Of a stretch of DNA of 64,000 bases, positions 11,701-21,800 are shown one piece after another (the stretch's first letter is position 1; each line of letters opens with the position of its first letter). Position numbers and translations under genes: made by a program. The notes under the pieces are model-generated. The model worked only from the letters and a program-made list of their open reading frames with translations. It made no database searches and was not told where the DNA came from. Source of the DNA: Rhynochetos jubatus (Eukaryota > Chordata > Aves > Eurypygiformes > Rhynochetidae); assembly GCA_027574665.1 (NCBI GenBank), contig CM050651.1:10479501-10543500 (forward strand), written 5' to 3'.

Positions 11701-12868
11701 GGCCAACGGTCTGACGGTGTTCCTGTGGCTGGGAGTCAGCACGCCCCCCCAGCTCATCCAGGGCCTTTTCAACGTGCCGTCCTTTGCACACATCAGCGCC
11801 GAGGCGGTGAGGACGAATCTGATTGATTTCTGATAGATTCTGATTTCTGCTAGGTTCAGAGAGGGCGAGAGGGCGAGCTAGAGAGGGAGCTAGAGAGAGA
11901 GCGGGCGAGCTAGAGAGAGAGCGGGCGAGCTAGAGAGAGAGCGGGCGAGCTAGAGAGAGAGCGGGCGAGCTAGAGAGAGAGCGGGCGAGCTAGAGAGAGA
12001 GCGGGCGAGCTAGAGAGAGAGCGGGCGAGCTAGAGAGAGAGCGGGCGAGCTAGAGAGAGAGCGGGCGAGCTAGAGAGAGAGCGGGCGAGCTAGAGAGAGA
12101 GCGGGCGAGCTAGAGAGAGAGCGGGCGAGCTAGAGAGAGAGCGGGCGAGCTAGAGAGAGAGCGGGCGAGCTAGAGAGAGAGCGGGCGAGCTAGAGAGAGA
12201 GCGGGCGAGCTAGAGAGAGATTCAGTAACTGGAATTAACCACCTGCCACACTTTCCTTCTGACAGACATCACTGCCTGAGCTGGACAATCCCTTGTCTAA
12301 GAAACTTAAGTCAATCCTGGAGCGCATCCAGAGCCAAAAGCCATACAGCATGAAGGTAAAATGCCTCGCTGCCCCATACCTTATCCAAAGCACACAGCCT
12401 GCTTCAGTTAACTCCCCGCTAGCTGCAAAAGGTTTTATGGAGCAGGGAGCGTTCCAGCCCCCAGTGTAGGCACAAGCATCTCAAATGACTGCCTCTTAAG
12501 AAGAGATTTTCAGAGTTACACACCAGTCAAGTCCTGAAGGTACCGGTTTGCTCTGCAAACCTTAATTCACACTAGCTGCGCTCATGAACACAGCTACTGG
12601 AATGTGCAGATGTGTTAGCTTTGGGGATCCCTCCCACCTCAGCCCCATACAGGAACAGATACGGGAAAACAGCACTGCCACATAGTGTGACTGTGTCCTA
12701 AAAAGGGGTGTTCTCTCCTCTTTTCAGCTGATGATAGTGAAGCAGCGGGAGCAGCCAGAGATGATTTTCCGACAGTTCCTGGTAGAAGACAAGAGTATTT
12801 ATGGAGGAGCTTCTTACGTGGATTTCTTATGCTGTGTTCACAAGGAGATCTGCCAGCTGCTCAGTTAA
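2534..12868 (+). CDS. SEC24D: SEC24D, COPII coat cargo adaptor, C-terminal coding part (12 exons, 5' end outside window)
   Basis: Twelve exons join in phase into 558 residues and a TAA stop; vertebrate SEC24D is about 1030 residues, so this is roughly the C-terminal 54%. SEC24 pairs with SEC23 in the inner COPII coat and selects cargo at ER exit sites. Domains in order: second half of the trunk domain (exons at 2534 to 6698, ending [12 protein letters not shown]), beta-sandwich ([17 protein letters not shown] and [18 protein letters not shown]), helical domain ([34 protein letters not shown]), gelsolin-like domain ([28 protein letters not shown]) and the conserved tail ending [16 protein letters not shown]. 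The D paralogue rather than A, B or C is chosen from overall wording of the trunk ([35 protein letters not shown]) and from METTL14 next door. All donors are GT and acceptors AG; no frame disruption is seen. Paralogue assignment rests on remembered sequence. Confidence 0.95.
3391..3484 (+). CDS. SEC24D: SEC24D coding exon (window exon 2): trunk domain
   Basis: Acceptor cctctttgcag; reads [19 protein letters not shown] then [12 protein letters not shown]; donor AAG/gttaga, phase 0. Confidence 0.96.
5137..5194 (+). mobile_element. CR1 LINE 3' fragment (old, short)
   Basis: The stretch gtggtcagccctggtcagcc, then atccttgtcgatcccttcca and actg, follows the same order as the CR1 end seen intact at 41990-42055 (ggtcagccctgaagtggtca, ggtcccttaactgg). 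It is diverged and lacks the terminal microsatellite. Confidence 0.7.
5920..6036 (+). CDS. SEC24D: SEC24D coding exon (window exon 3): trunk domain
   Basis: Acceptor tgaaacag; 39 codons in phase 0 reading [20 protein letters not shown], then [19 protein letters not shown]; donor AAG/gtattt. Confidence 0.96.
6528..6698 (+). CDS. SEC24D: SEC24D coding exon (window exon 4): end of trunk domain
   Basis: Acceptor aattctgtgcag; 57 codons in phase 0 from [17 protein letters not shown] to [12 protein letters not shown]; donor CAG/gtacgt. The GGTLYKY motif is a SEC24 trunk hallmark. Confidence 0.96.
7399..7495 (+). CDS. SEC24D: SEC24D coding exon (window exon 5)
   Basis: Acceptor cgcgtctctag; reads [19 protein letters not shown] then [13 protein letters not shown] plus the first base of a Gly codon; donor gtaacg. 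It links trunk and beta-sandwich. Confidence 0.95.
7672..7731 (+). mobile_element. CR1 LINE 3' fragment
   Basis: The 3' consensus is clear: gttggactcgatgatcttaa then aggtcttttccaaccagaac and the terminal atgattcc. Only the last 60 or so bases remain, typical of 5'-truncated CR1 copies. It lies in the 425-bp SEC24D intron. Confidence 0.88.
7921..8066 (+). CDS. SEC24D: SEC24D coding exon (window exon 6): beta-sandwich domain
   Basis: Acceptor gacctggctctag; completes the split Gly and reads [20 protein letters not shown], ending [16 protein letters not shown]; donor CAG/gtaaaa. Confidence 0.96.
8747..8885 (+). CDS. SEC24D: SEC24D coding exon (window exon 7): beta-sandwich to helical domain
   Basis: Acceptor ctcctctgttgcag; reads [20 protein letters not shown], then [18 protein letters not shown] and LINFFAKS plus one base; donor gtaaag. 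Confidence 0.96.
9307..9425 (+). CDS. SEC24D: SEC24D coding exon (window exon 8): helical domain
   Basis: Acceptor tctgtctgtag; completes an Ala codon and reads [19 protein letters not shown], then [20 protein letters not shown]; donor CAG/gtaagc. Confidence 0.96.
10936..11115 (+). CDS. SEC24D: SEC24D coding exon (window exon 9): helical domain
   Basis: Acceptor tctgcctctcag; 60 codons from [19 protein letters not shown] through [20 protein letters not shown] to [10 protein letters not shown]; donor ATT/gtgagt. Confidence 0.96.
11116..11614 (+). other. SEC24D intron between window exons 9 and 10
   Basis: A 499-bp intron without a recognised element. Confidence 0.8.
11615..11806 (+). CDS. 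SEC24D: SEC24D coding exon (window exon 10): gelsolin-like domain
   Basis: Acceptor tttctgtcccccag; 64 codons from [20 protein letters not shown] through [20 protein letters not shown] to [13 protein letters not shown]; donor GCG/gtgagg. The following intron carries the 20-bp minisatellite. Confidence 0.96.
11845..12220. repeat. 20-bp minisatellite, 16 identical units plus degenerate leading edge, in a SEC24D intron
   Basis: From 11901 to 12220 the unit gcgggcgagctagagagaga is repeated 16 times without a single difference. 11845-11900 holds shorter, imperfect versions (gagggcgagagggcgagcta, gagagggagctagagagaga) that look like the founding edge. The array is purine-rich on the coding strand and fills about 80% of the 459-bp intron between window exons 10 and 11. 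Confidence 0.98.
12266..12355 (+). CDS. SEC24D: SEC24D coding exon (window exon 11): gelsolin-like domain
   Basis: Acceptor tttccttctgacag; 30 codons, [20 protein letters not shown] then [10 protein letters not shown]; donor AAG/gtaaaa. Confidence 0.95.
12356..12727 (+). other. SEC24D last intron
   Basis: A 372-bp intron without a recognised element. Confidence 0.85.
12728..12868 (+). CDS. SEC24D: SEC24D terminal coding exon (window exon 12)
   Basis: Acceptor ctcctcttttcag; 46 codons and TAA, from [20 protein letters not shown] to [17 protein letters not shown]. This is the conserved C-terminus of the SEC24C/D group. Confidence 0.97.
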   Translation: MMIVKQREQPEMIFRQFLVEDKSIYGGASYVDFLCCVHKEICQLLS

Positions 12869-14390
12869 GGAAACTCGTACCCGTAATTTCTCCGTTTCTC
12901 TTTATTCCTGCAGGAGGGACAGCCGTGGTGCCTGAGGGCTGGCCCCCAGCTCCAGCGCACCGGGAGTTGGCTGTGCTGTAGGGAACCATTTCTGTGCTCT
13001 TGTTGTACAGCCCCCTTTCACACCACCCCTCTCAGAGAATTCCGTTTACTTACCAAGCTGTAGAATAGGAGCATCTGCACTCAGGTATTAATCTTCTGGG
13101 AGTCTAAGTCCAACTGCCAGATTTCTAACTGTTGGCGCTTACGAGCATACGGTATGCTTTTAGTAAACTACAGTTTAGACAACTCTTTAGTTTCTCCTTT
13201 CGCTAGTATGAGAGCTAGGAAAGATGCTAAAATCCTATGCAGAAGAGGAAAAAAATACAACACTGCTTTTTCTACGTGAGGGCATACAGTTGAATTCAGA
13301 TTTGCAGTAATCATGTCATTCAATGTGAGTACTTTAAAGTCCTTTATGTAAAGCTAATCTGTAAAAACCAATCTCCTTTTCCCTGGGAGGGACAAGCGTC
13401 ACTTTCTACAGAACCAGAGCTCCGGTAACCTTCCACACCTGGGCTTATCCAGGACCCAGAACTGCCTCACTCTGGAACTGGACTTGCGTCAGTCTAACAA
13501 GACCAGACCACGGAAGGAACAGCAATCAAACAGTCCTTCTGCTGCGTTTGGCACGTAATGCCACGGCGCTGCAGTACAATTCTCTAGGCTTATGGGCAGC
13601 GATTAATTTAACATACTATTTAATTACGTTTTCACAAGGGAACACGTTAGGTTTTATTTAGCACGTTTGCTAACTGGAATATTCCCAATGCACCTTTGAT
13701 TACCTGCCACTGAAAGTGTGAGGGACACATGGCTATCAATCAAAGGTGTGTGGTGCTTTAAGAAAGCCTCTTGTTTAATACCAGGTGTATTACAGTGACC
13801 TCCTCTTGCTGACCCATGTACTCAACAGTCACCCCTTTGAAAAAGATGCCTCTGCTACCACCAGTAGTTAAGGTAGAACGTAGACAGCCAGAGTCCTTGG
13901 AAGAGCTGTCTGCCTCAGCACTTCCTCAGGCAGCCTGTACCTGTAGGACCAGCACCTCTGCATCCGAGGCCTGAACTTTTCCAAACCTGAAGCACCGCTG
14001 TGACAGCAATCCATGTTTCAGTCAAAAGGGCGGGCAAGAGTTGGGCCTCATAAAAAAAAGTGCCTTTAAACATATTACTGTCGCTACTTAAGTGTTAATG
14101 GTTCCATTACCCAAGGTAAGCAGCCAGACCAAACCACATGCATCTTGGCTGCTTATCAAAACTGTTGCTTCCTTGTGCATTGACTGAAAGCTCTTACAAT
14201 GCATTAGTGGCTGTAGTGCAGGAGGCTCCTCGGGCTGAACTCGGCTGCCACAACAGGGACTTCCTAGCAGAAGCCATCACCCTGTAAAAAGTATCAGCTG
14301 CCATTCCAAACCAGTGTCCTTTGTGAAGTGACACCAGCAACTCTTTGTGTAAAGACAAAAGCAGTTATTAAATACAGTCATCACGTGTGC
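12869..14390 (+). other. SEC24D: SEC24D 3' UTR (inferred extent)
   Basis: Non-coding sequence after the SEC24D stop with no further splice-linked coding sequence. The first good poly(A) hexamer on the plus strand is ATTAAA at 14367-14372, followed by a GT-rich stretch (cacgtgtgcgtttctt), which gives a 3' UTR of about 1.5 kb. The exact cleavage site cannot be seen. Confidence 0.6.
14367..14372 (+). terminator. Candidate poly(A) signal of SEC24D
   Basis: ATTAAA in the context gcagttattaaatacagtc, with a G/T-rich downstream element beginning about 15 bases later. It is the best plus-strand poly(A) signal I found between the SEC24D stop and the METTL14 3' end. Confidence 0.55.
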
Positions 14391-17300
14391 GTTTCTTCTT
14401 TCACATACTCCGTTCTCTAAGGGGGTTTCATGCGGTCAGCCCCTGCCAAAAGCTATCCAACACCCCTCAAACAGCAGCACCTAACACTCACACCTCAGGT
14501 CACTACAGAGGGCAGCTTAGGGCACCTGGCCCCAGAAACTGGATTCAGGGTGCCTGCACCTCCTCCTCTGCCTGTCTCTCCCCGTAGTGTAACAACCTTC
14601 CTATGCTGCCTGGCTGTGCCTGACTGTGGGAGCCCGGAAACACACCAAGTTAAAGAAGCAACAGTACCTCCTACACAGCATAAACTGCTGCCCATCCAAC
14701 CGTTAGTAACTACGACCACTGCAGGTCACCTTCTGCTACTGGGACTTCAAGGACAGGCAAGTTTACCCAGCATTAGACTTCTCCGAGCATTCCACTGTTT
14801 GCATCAGCCCCAGTGATGGCAAGGGGACTTGCTCAAACTAGGCCAGAACAGCCTGGTGAGAAACCAAGAGCCTGTCAGGTAAACTGGTTCAGAAAAATCA
14901 CTTGCCAAGAGTGAGGAAACGAGGAGATGCAGCCATTCTCACAGCCTAAGGCAGTGTAATTGGGGAAATGCTTGTGCTGAGCTGCTCAGAGTTTGCCACA
15001 ACTGCAGTGAGGGTTTCCCCTTGGAGGCTGGTGAGCTGCTCCCCCCTGACTGCACCTGCCTCAGCCACGCTTGCTCCAAACCCATTTCCTTACCTTATTC
15101 CGTGGAGTTCGCCGATGGCCAGAGGACAATGTCTGCACCACAGCCATGTGCATCTTCTGCCTGGTTGGTTCAGGCCACAGAACGCTGACCAGCTGCTTCA
15201 GGGCAACCCGTTTTACACCTAGGTCTGATTCTGGAGCAAAGCATACGTGTCGCTTTCCTGTGTGACGGCACAGTGTGTGACGGCACAGCCTACGGCGAGC
15301 CGGGATTTCAGGCACAGAGGTGTCCTTCAGACCAAAGCTGCAGTAGGACACAGCTATTTATACTTCACAGCTGCAGCATCAGAGCTGTAGCCTTTCAGCT
15401 GATCCCACCTACAGTGAGCCAGCATCATGGCTAAACTAGCACCAGGGTACAGACAGACATGGATACAGCAGCCACAGAACTTACCTACTGCTTCCTTTTT
15501 CACCCACGAGAACAACCCTATTACAAGAAGAGTTAGGAGGCTTCCTACTGCATTTAGGTTGACCTTCATCCCACTACACCCGGCAAGTTCTACCGCAGCA
15601 GTGAAGTTCCACCCACTGTACCAGTTTTGGAAGGAGAAGTCGTGTTTTCCTGCTATATCCAGAAGCAGCAGGCCTCCTCCAGCACTTTCAGTTACTCGGT
15701 GTAGCCTTAAAAAGCCACGTTCAAGAAAGAAAATACTAGAATGTTTTCAATGTAATGGGCTTTAGCGTCACTCGTTCTGGATAACTCTATCCCCTGCCAA
15801 GGCCTGTAAAACATCCCAGTATGCTGAAAGTCAATCCCTTGACTTGACGCCACTCAACTTCCACTGTCAGATCAAACCCGTTCCTTAGCTGTCAGCCTCA
15901 ATTCCGCTCCACCGAACAAGGCATTCAGTGTCTGAACACACGCAGGGAGCCTGCGCTCCCAACACCCCGCTGGGGAGGAACCTCCAAACCCAAAAGCATC
16001 CACCAACCTCTTCCAGCCAGCTGTGCCGCTCGAGCTGACAGCTGGATTTGCACACAATGATTTGCAGCTGACCCATGTCTTAAAATCCCTTTGAAGCTGA
16101 AGGCGAAAGCATCCCCAGTATCTTGTCAGTGCAACTGTCGAACCCTTCACTTAATTCACGGGGGGTGCGAGGTATTCCAAGTACGCTATGCCTCTTCCAG
16201 AATGGAAGGACATGGCAAGATCCAGCCAGCCATTCCAAATCAGACCCACGCCACAATGCCTTTAACTGGAAAGGGAGAAACACCTTAGCCTTTTTATCTT
16301 CAACGCCAGCACGCTCACATTAAACCTTCCTCTGTGGCAAATGAACTATTCATCAGTTCGCTCCTTACGAGCGTTATCCTCCTCCTCCGGTTAAAGCCTT
16401 ACATCTGAGAAATTAACTGACAACCGGTAACGAAATTACAAGCTTTTATCTCTCCACACTGCTTTAGAAACGGTCCAAATCAACAGTTAAAGAACCACCA
16501 GACATTTTTACTCCACAACTTGGGGGTTGTGAAGTGCCCAAGCAGACAGATCCAATCCAACGCTCTTGGGAGCGGTGCTCTTTTTTCCTCGCACGACTTT
16601 CACTACTTCAGCTTTGAGGGGAGAAAACAAGAAACCTACCTCTGCATGCTCAGCAGGGATTCAGCTGGTAGAGGTTGGTTGGTTTTGTTGGGGTTTTTTG
16701 TTTGTTTTTTAAAAGACCACACGCAATTAATTTCCCAAGTCTCTGAAGTGTTGAGCAGCACCCAAACTTCTGCCAACTGACACGGCGGCACATCACAACC
16801 CGTCTTTTGAGTCTCCAGTGCAGCCTAAACTTCTGCACTGAGCCACCAGCTACAGACAGCTAATTAAGAAGGGGACACCGGAATTAACATTTTCTACAAA
16901 TGGAGAAGAGAAAAAGCAGATTTGTCACTGGCACAGAAGCCGCCTTCCTAAGGTGAAGTATCTCCAGGACTGACTTTTCGAGTAAGAACATGATTAGAGC
17001 AAAATCAGGAGAAAGTTTTCTTACTGTGGCACGTAACTTCTGTCCGACGCTGCCCCACATCGTCTTCGCCACCCCCTCCCCCAGACGCAGTCACTTCAGA
17101 GGGGCAAACACAGCGCAGAAAGAAGCAGAGTGTAAACCACAGGCGAGTTTCACGCGCAGCAGTCCCTCAGCACACACGTCGCCAAGGCCGCAAGGCTGGC
17201 CAGACCCTCAAAACCACCCCAAGGTTCATGCACCAAAAGGAGTGTCACTGCCTGCTCTTCTGCAACAGGAGGGAGGAAGCCACAGTACAACTCACTAATT

Positions 17301-18039
17301 CCAAGAACCTCAAGGAGAATAAACCCACAAAATATGAAGAAAAGTATTTCAACATTAGCTTTGATAAACAAGTTTAATAATCCACTACTTTACAGGACAG
17401 TTGCTTAAAAGCTAGGCTTGGATAGTGAAACATTTTGGGACTCGGAAGCCAATTTTCCAACACCTAAGGTTTTGAGACTTCAACAGCCAGGGCTGTTGGG
17501 CCCCCCAAGTACTGACCGAGAAGCTTGGAGCTGTGGTTCTGCTAAAAACAAATCCCGTATGCACCAAAGTGAATCGCTTTCTTTTCACGCTGCGCTCCGG
17601 AGCTGATCACCAGCAGCCTGTTCCCAGCGTGTGGAACAGGCAAAGCACACCACTCGCTTTGATTCCTGTGCCCCGATACCCAGGCGAAGATTTCAGGATG
17701 CGCTCGCTCCTACAGCTTCGCCTCAGCTCCCGTAGGGCCTCCAGCGCGGCCTTCCTACTACCGACCCTGCAGTCGCTCTGCGCTTCACCTGCTTTTCCCG
17801 GCCTAAGAACAGGGCTGTTGGCAACTGTCGCTGGGCAACAACCCCTCAAGAAGCCAGCCCTACGTCGACGCTCCGGACTGCGCAGCACACACAAGTTCCT
17901 GCTTTCCAGGAAGCACGACGCACGACCGCACAGAATCACCGCTCTGCACTGCCAACACGGAACGCGAGTGCAGACACACCACAAAGGAAAGCTTCGCTTG
18001 GTCCCTGTTCCCAGAATAATTTGGGAAATTTAAAGCAAA
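14391..18039. other. Convergent intergenic spacer between SEC24D and METTL14
   Basis: No gene I can support. There are several open frames of 100-166 codons on both strands (for example 17533-18033 and 17607-17984) in locally CpG-richer DNA, but they overlap each other, resemble no family and lack splice or RNA evidence. A 15-base tandem pair (gtgtgacggcacagt type) lies at about 15260-15290. Parts may belong to extended 3' UTRs of either neighbour. Confidence 0.6.
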
Positions 18040-18581
18040 TAAGAAAAAATAGAATTCTATTTATTCAACGTGCTCCTCGGTTTCAGAGAGGTTAAAATAG
18101 GTGTCGACAGAGACACAGCACTTGGTCTTCCACGAACAGGAGAGTAAGTCTGCTGTGGCCAGGCAATTCAGAACTGCATTTCCACTCCATCACATTCATC
18201 CAAGCCACTCCACACCTGAACGTCCAGAGGAGGAAGAGGAATCCGTGGTTTGGAGAAAATCACCACTAATAAAGCCCACAACTCGCAAATCTCATGAGGG
18301 AAGAGCAAGCATCTTCAGTGCGACCCACGGTTTGAAGAGACGGAGCCGTCTGCCTTGACACACGGCAGCTCAGGAGGCCGAGTTCAGCACCGTGGGGTGC
18401 AGGGCCCTGCCCGCCAGGCCGGTCACGGAAAGGCCGCCAATCTGCAACTGCTCGCTCCAAAACCCATTTGGAAAGTCATCCAGCTCGAGTCCCCAAACAA
18501 TTCCCTTCAGCAAAAACAAGACTAAGAAAGAGATTCAGAGATGAGGCACAGGACCGGGGGAAGGAGCAACTTCCTAAGTCG
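18040..18581 (-). other. METTL14: METTL14 3' UTR (inferred extent)
   Basis: Minus-strand sequence after the TGA, ending just past an AATAAA (plus-strand TTTATT at 18060-18065). A weaker ATTAAA (TTTAAT at 17373-17378) could give a longer form. No other coding sequence is seen. Confidence 0.55.
18060..18065 (-). terminator. Candidate poly(A) signal of METTL14
   Basis: On the minus strand the context is cgttgaataaatagaattct, about 515 bases after the stop codon. It is a perfect AATAAA and the first on that strand after the stop. Confidence 0.6.
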
Positions 18582-18895
18582 TCAGCGGGTGGGGAAGACC
18601 CCTCTGTGGGTACCTCCCCGGCCCCCTCTGAAGCCGCCCCTCTCGCCCCGGAAGTTAGTTCTGTTCCTCTCTCTGCCCCTTTCTCCTCGGCCTGCTGAAG
18701 TGCCTCCTCGGCCTCCTCCCCTGGGAGCACCACCTCCGCGGTCAGACTTGGACTTGGGTGGCGGCGACTTGGGCCGAAGTCTCTCAATCTCTTCGGTGCA
18801 GCCGGTCAGGTGGGAATTCGGAGCCGTGAAGTACGAGGAGTACGTTTCCGCGTTGAAATTGCTGTTTGTGAGGGTGGGTCCTACAGTCAGCCAAC
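18582..18895 (-). CDS. METTL14: METTL14 exon 11, terminal coding exon with RGG tail
   Basis: Acceptor ctctcttccctag; completes Gly, then [40 protein letters not shown] and a tail of RGG/RGGG repeats ([35 protein letters not shown]), ending HRGVFPTR and TGA. RGG repeats bind RNA and are Arg-methylation targets in the family. GC-rich; long open frames on the opposite strand here are shadows. Confidence 0.96.
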
Positions 18896-21800
18896 CTAGG
18901 GAAGAGAGCCAGAGTCAACGACAGCAGGAGCAAACTGCATCCTGCAAGGCCACTGCTGGCTTGGCCCCAGTAAACGAGCACAGGCCTTACCTGCACGTCA
19001 CCTGTACTGAACGGAATGAAAAGGTCACTGCTAGGAAACACAGAGTGTCGGAAAGTAAAGTTTTAGTTTGATATTTCTAAGGGCTGCTTTTCTTTTCTCT
19101 CTCACAGCAATGGGAACACACACCCTGTGGTTCCACAGGGCCCCTTTCCCCTCCTTCCTACTACTTCTCACACCACAACCGTGTTTTCCAGCCCCTCTGG
19201 GACCAGACTAAACCTGAGCAGTAAATTCACCTACTCTAAAAACATCCTCCTCCTCCCCTTTTCAAAGGGCATTTATACTTAAGTAGGCAATTGTCTCCAG
19301 AAACCCGTCGTGACAGTGCAGCCACGAGCGCAGCACGCTGGAAGCACCGATCTGAAAACGCAATGAAGTAACAATTCTGTTGAAACCCACGTGATAGGAA
19401 ACGAGAACTGAGTTAAATTAAACCTGTTCATGCGCAAACTTTCAGTGGGTGCTTCAGCATCGCCAACTGAATCCGGGGCAGGCATTTTACGAGCTTCATG
19501 TTATGAGCTACAGTAGTGGTTGCACCTCACACACAGCTCAGCCCGCTTAAAGATGCCAGTGGGAATTCCATTTTCAGTTGTATCACGTATCAGTGAAGAA
19601 AAAACATAGCTCGGTGATCTCAACAACATGCTTATACGGACAACAAGAATAAACCCCCAAGATCAGTTCTTCAACGCTGCTCTCTTTACCCTGGAATTTA
19701 TGTAACATTTACCTTGCTTCCTGCACGTTAAAACAAGGCGGCACCAAGCTCACAGGGATTTAGAAATCGGTTTAGAGAAAGAAAGAAATCGTGCTTTGGG
19801 AAGTGTAAACACACAGCAGTGGGGAAAAAAAAAAATCACAACTGAATTTTGTGATAGTCACTGAGGAACTGAACACACAAACAAAACCCTTTGTTCTGGA
19901 AAAAAAAAAAATGATAGAGTTGATAGGTTTTTGGTTTATGTGAAGATCTGTCAGTCACAACACAGTGTTGTTTGGAAAGCCTGTGACCACTGTCTCTCTG
20001 AGACCTACTGTCTGGCCTGCGATGTGTGGCTGGAAACCTTGGTAAGACAGTAGGAGTTCTGCAAGCAGAGAATTGTACTGCTCTGTCTTGCACACGATTA
20101 AGACATTTCAATTTGCAGAGCTGGTGTGATGTTTACTTCCATATTAAATCCAAAAATAGAAGTTTCATGGAAAGGAAACATTCAGAATATTAACAAGACA
20201 CAAATTAGACATTTCAGTGCTTCAGTAAAACACCGAATAATTCCAGCATTTCTCTTCAATTACATGGAGAAAACAAAAGCATAAGGTCTTACTGTCTGAG
20301 CAAGTATTTACTTCTAAAAATGAGCATGTATAAACCAGAACTTAACAGTAAGCAGTACTGAACTGCATTTGTGACATGGTCTGGCTCCCAAACATGCGTG
20401 CTGCTACAGTTAGATTATAATTTACTTTATCAGGGATGTGTATGATGCTCTGCAGCGCAGGCCGAGGCTCACCCCAGACAGACATTCTAGGTAAGAAAAG
20501 GCACTTGAGATCTTTTAGTTCTTGCAAAATTTTCTGCTATTGGCTGACAAGGAACAGAACATTAACCAAGAGCAGAAGTCCCTTTGCTGCTCTCACAGTG
20601 CTGGGAGAACTGTCAAGTGATGGCACAATCCCTGCTGTGGCACACCAGGCTGGCCGGTTATCTCAACGGGAGCGTAGGAACCCGGGGAAATTTCTCCATC
20701 CGGCAGGTTTTCTCACTCCGGAGCAGATTTCCACTTTGGAAGTCACCAAGAAAGTCACCCGACCTTCTGCAGTATCGCAACCCCGCAGCGGGGGAAGCGG
20801 GCTCATGTGCAGAAACACAGGGTTACTCAGCAAGCCCTGGCAGAAGGGCCATGCACTCGGATTAACTGTCTCAGCTTCCACCAGAACCCATCAGGTGGCC
20901 TCAGACGATGCAGTCGGGTTACTGAAGTGAATTAAGACTTACCTCTGCCACAAACAAACCTAACAGTTACCTGGTCGGATTGTACTGTCTCTTCCAAAGA
21001 GATGAAGGCGGCGGCGGCCGAGGCAGAAATGCTCGATGATGTGAAAAATCTCTACAGGTTTTTCTATGTTGCCAATTTCCGGCTCTTCTGTGATGATGAG
21101 GTCAATGTCAACGTTGGCGTGGATGAAGTCACCGTCCGTGCTGCGACGCACCGTTCCTTTAATGCCCATGAGGCAGTGCTCCTACGCACACAGAACACAG
21201 AGTAGCTGTCACGTGCCGCACGTACTGCCACAGCGCAGGCATCCATGGTTTGAGCGATGGACAGCAAAGGAAATTGCAGGTGGAGCAGATCCTGCTCTTA
21301 CACAGAGGGAAGGCTGAAGTGTGAGCTAGAAGAACAGAACAGGCTGGAGCTACCCAAGGAGCCTTGTGAAAACAGAGCAGAGTAGTTTAAGCTGTCTGGC
21401 CCGAGAACTACCCTACAAAGCGGTAACATTCAAACAGAGGCTGAGATACTTGGACTCCTTCAAACAGCAAAGTTAAAGCTTGAAGTTGGAAAGGCTGAGA
21501 AACCACCACACGGAAAAAAGTACAAGCTGATGGCAAGAGTAAGGGAATAGCAATTAATCATGATACAGGAAAGCTGGGGGGGCACTTTTTACAAGGGCCT
21601 ATAGGGACAGGACAAGGGATAATGGGTTTAAACTGAAAGCAGGGAGATCTAGATTGGATATTGGGAAGAAATTCTTCCCGGAGAGGGTGGGGAGGCACTG
21701 GGACAGGTTGCCCAGAGAAGCTGTGGGTGCCCCATCCCTGGAAGTGTCCAAGGCCAGGCTGGATGAGGCTTGGAGCAACCTGGTCTAGTGGAGGGTGTCC

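Noticed and set aside
17533..18033. 166-codon plus and 125-codon minus open frames in the SEC24D-METTL14 spacer
   Set aside because: They overlap on opposite strands in locally CpG-rich DNA, which creates paired frames. Neither resembles a known protein.
20436..20930. 164-codon plus-strand open frame antisense to METTL14 intron 10
   Set aside because: Unrecognised, intronic and opposite to the gene, with no splice-linked partner; best taken as chance.
21060..21140. Box C/D-like words (gtgatgatgag) suggesting a snoRNA
   Set aside because: They lie inside METTL14 coding exon 10, on the opposite strand, and there is no paired box D or terminal stem.
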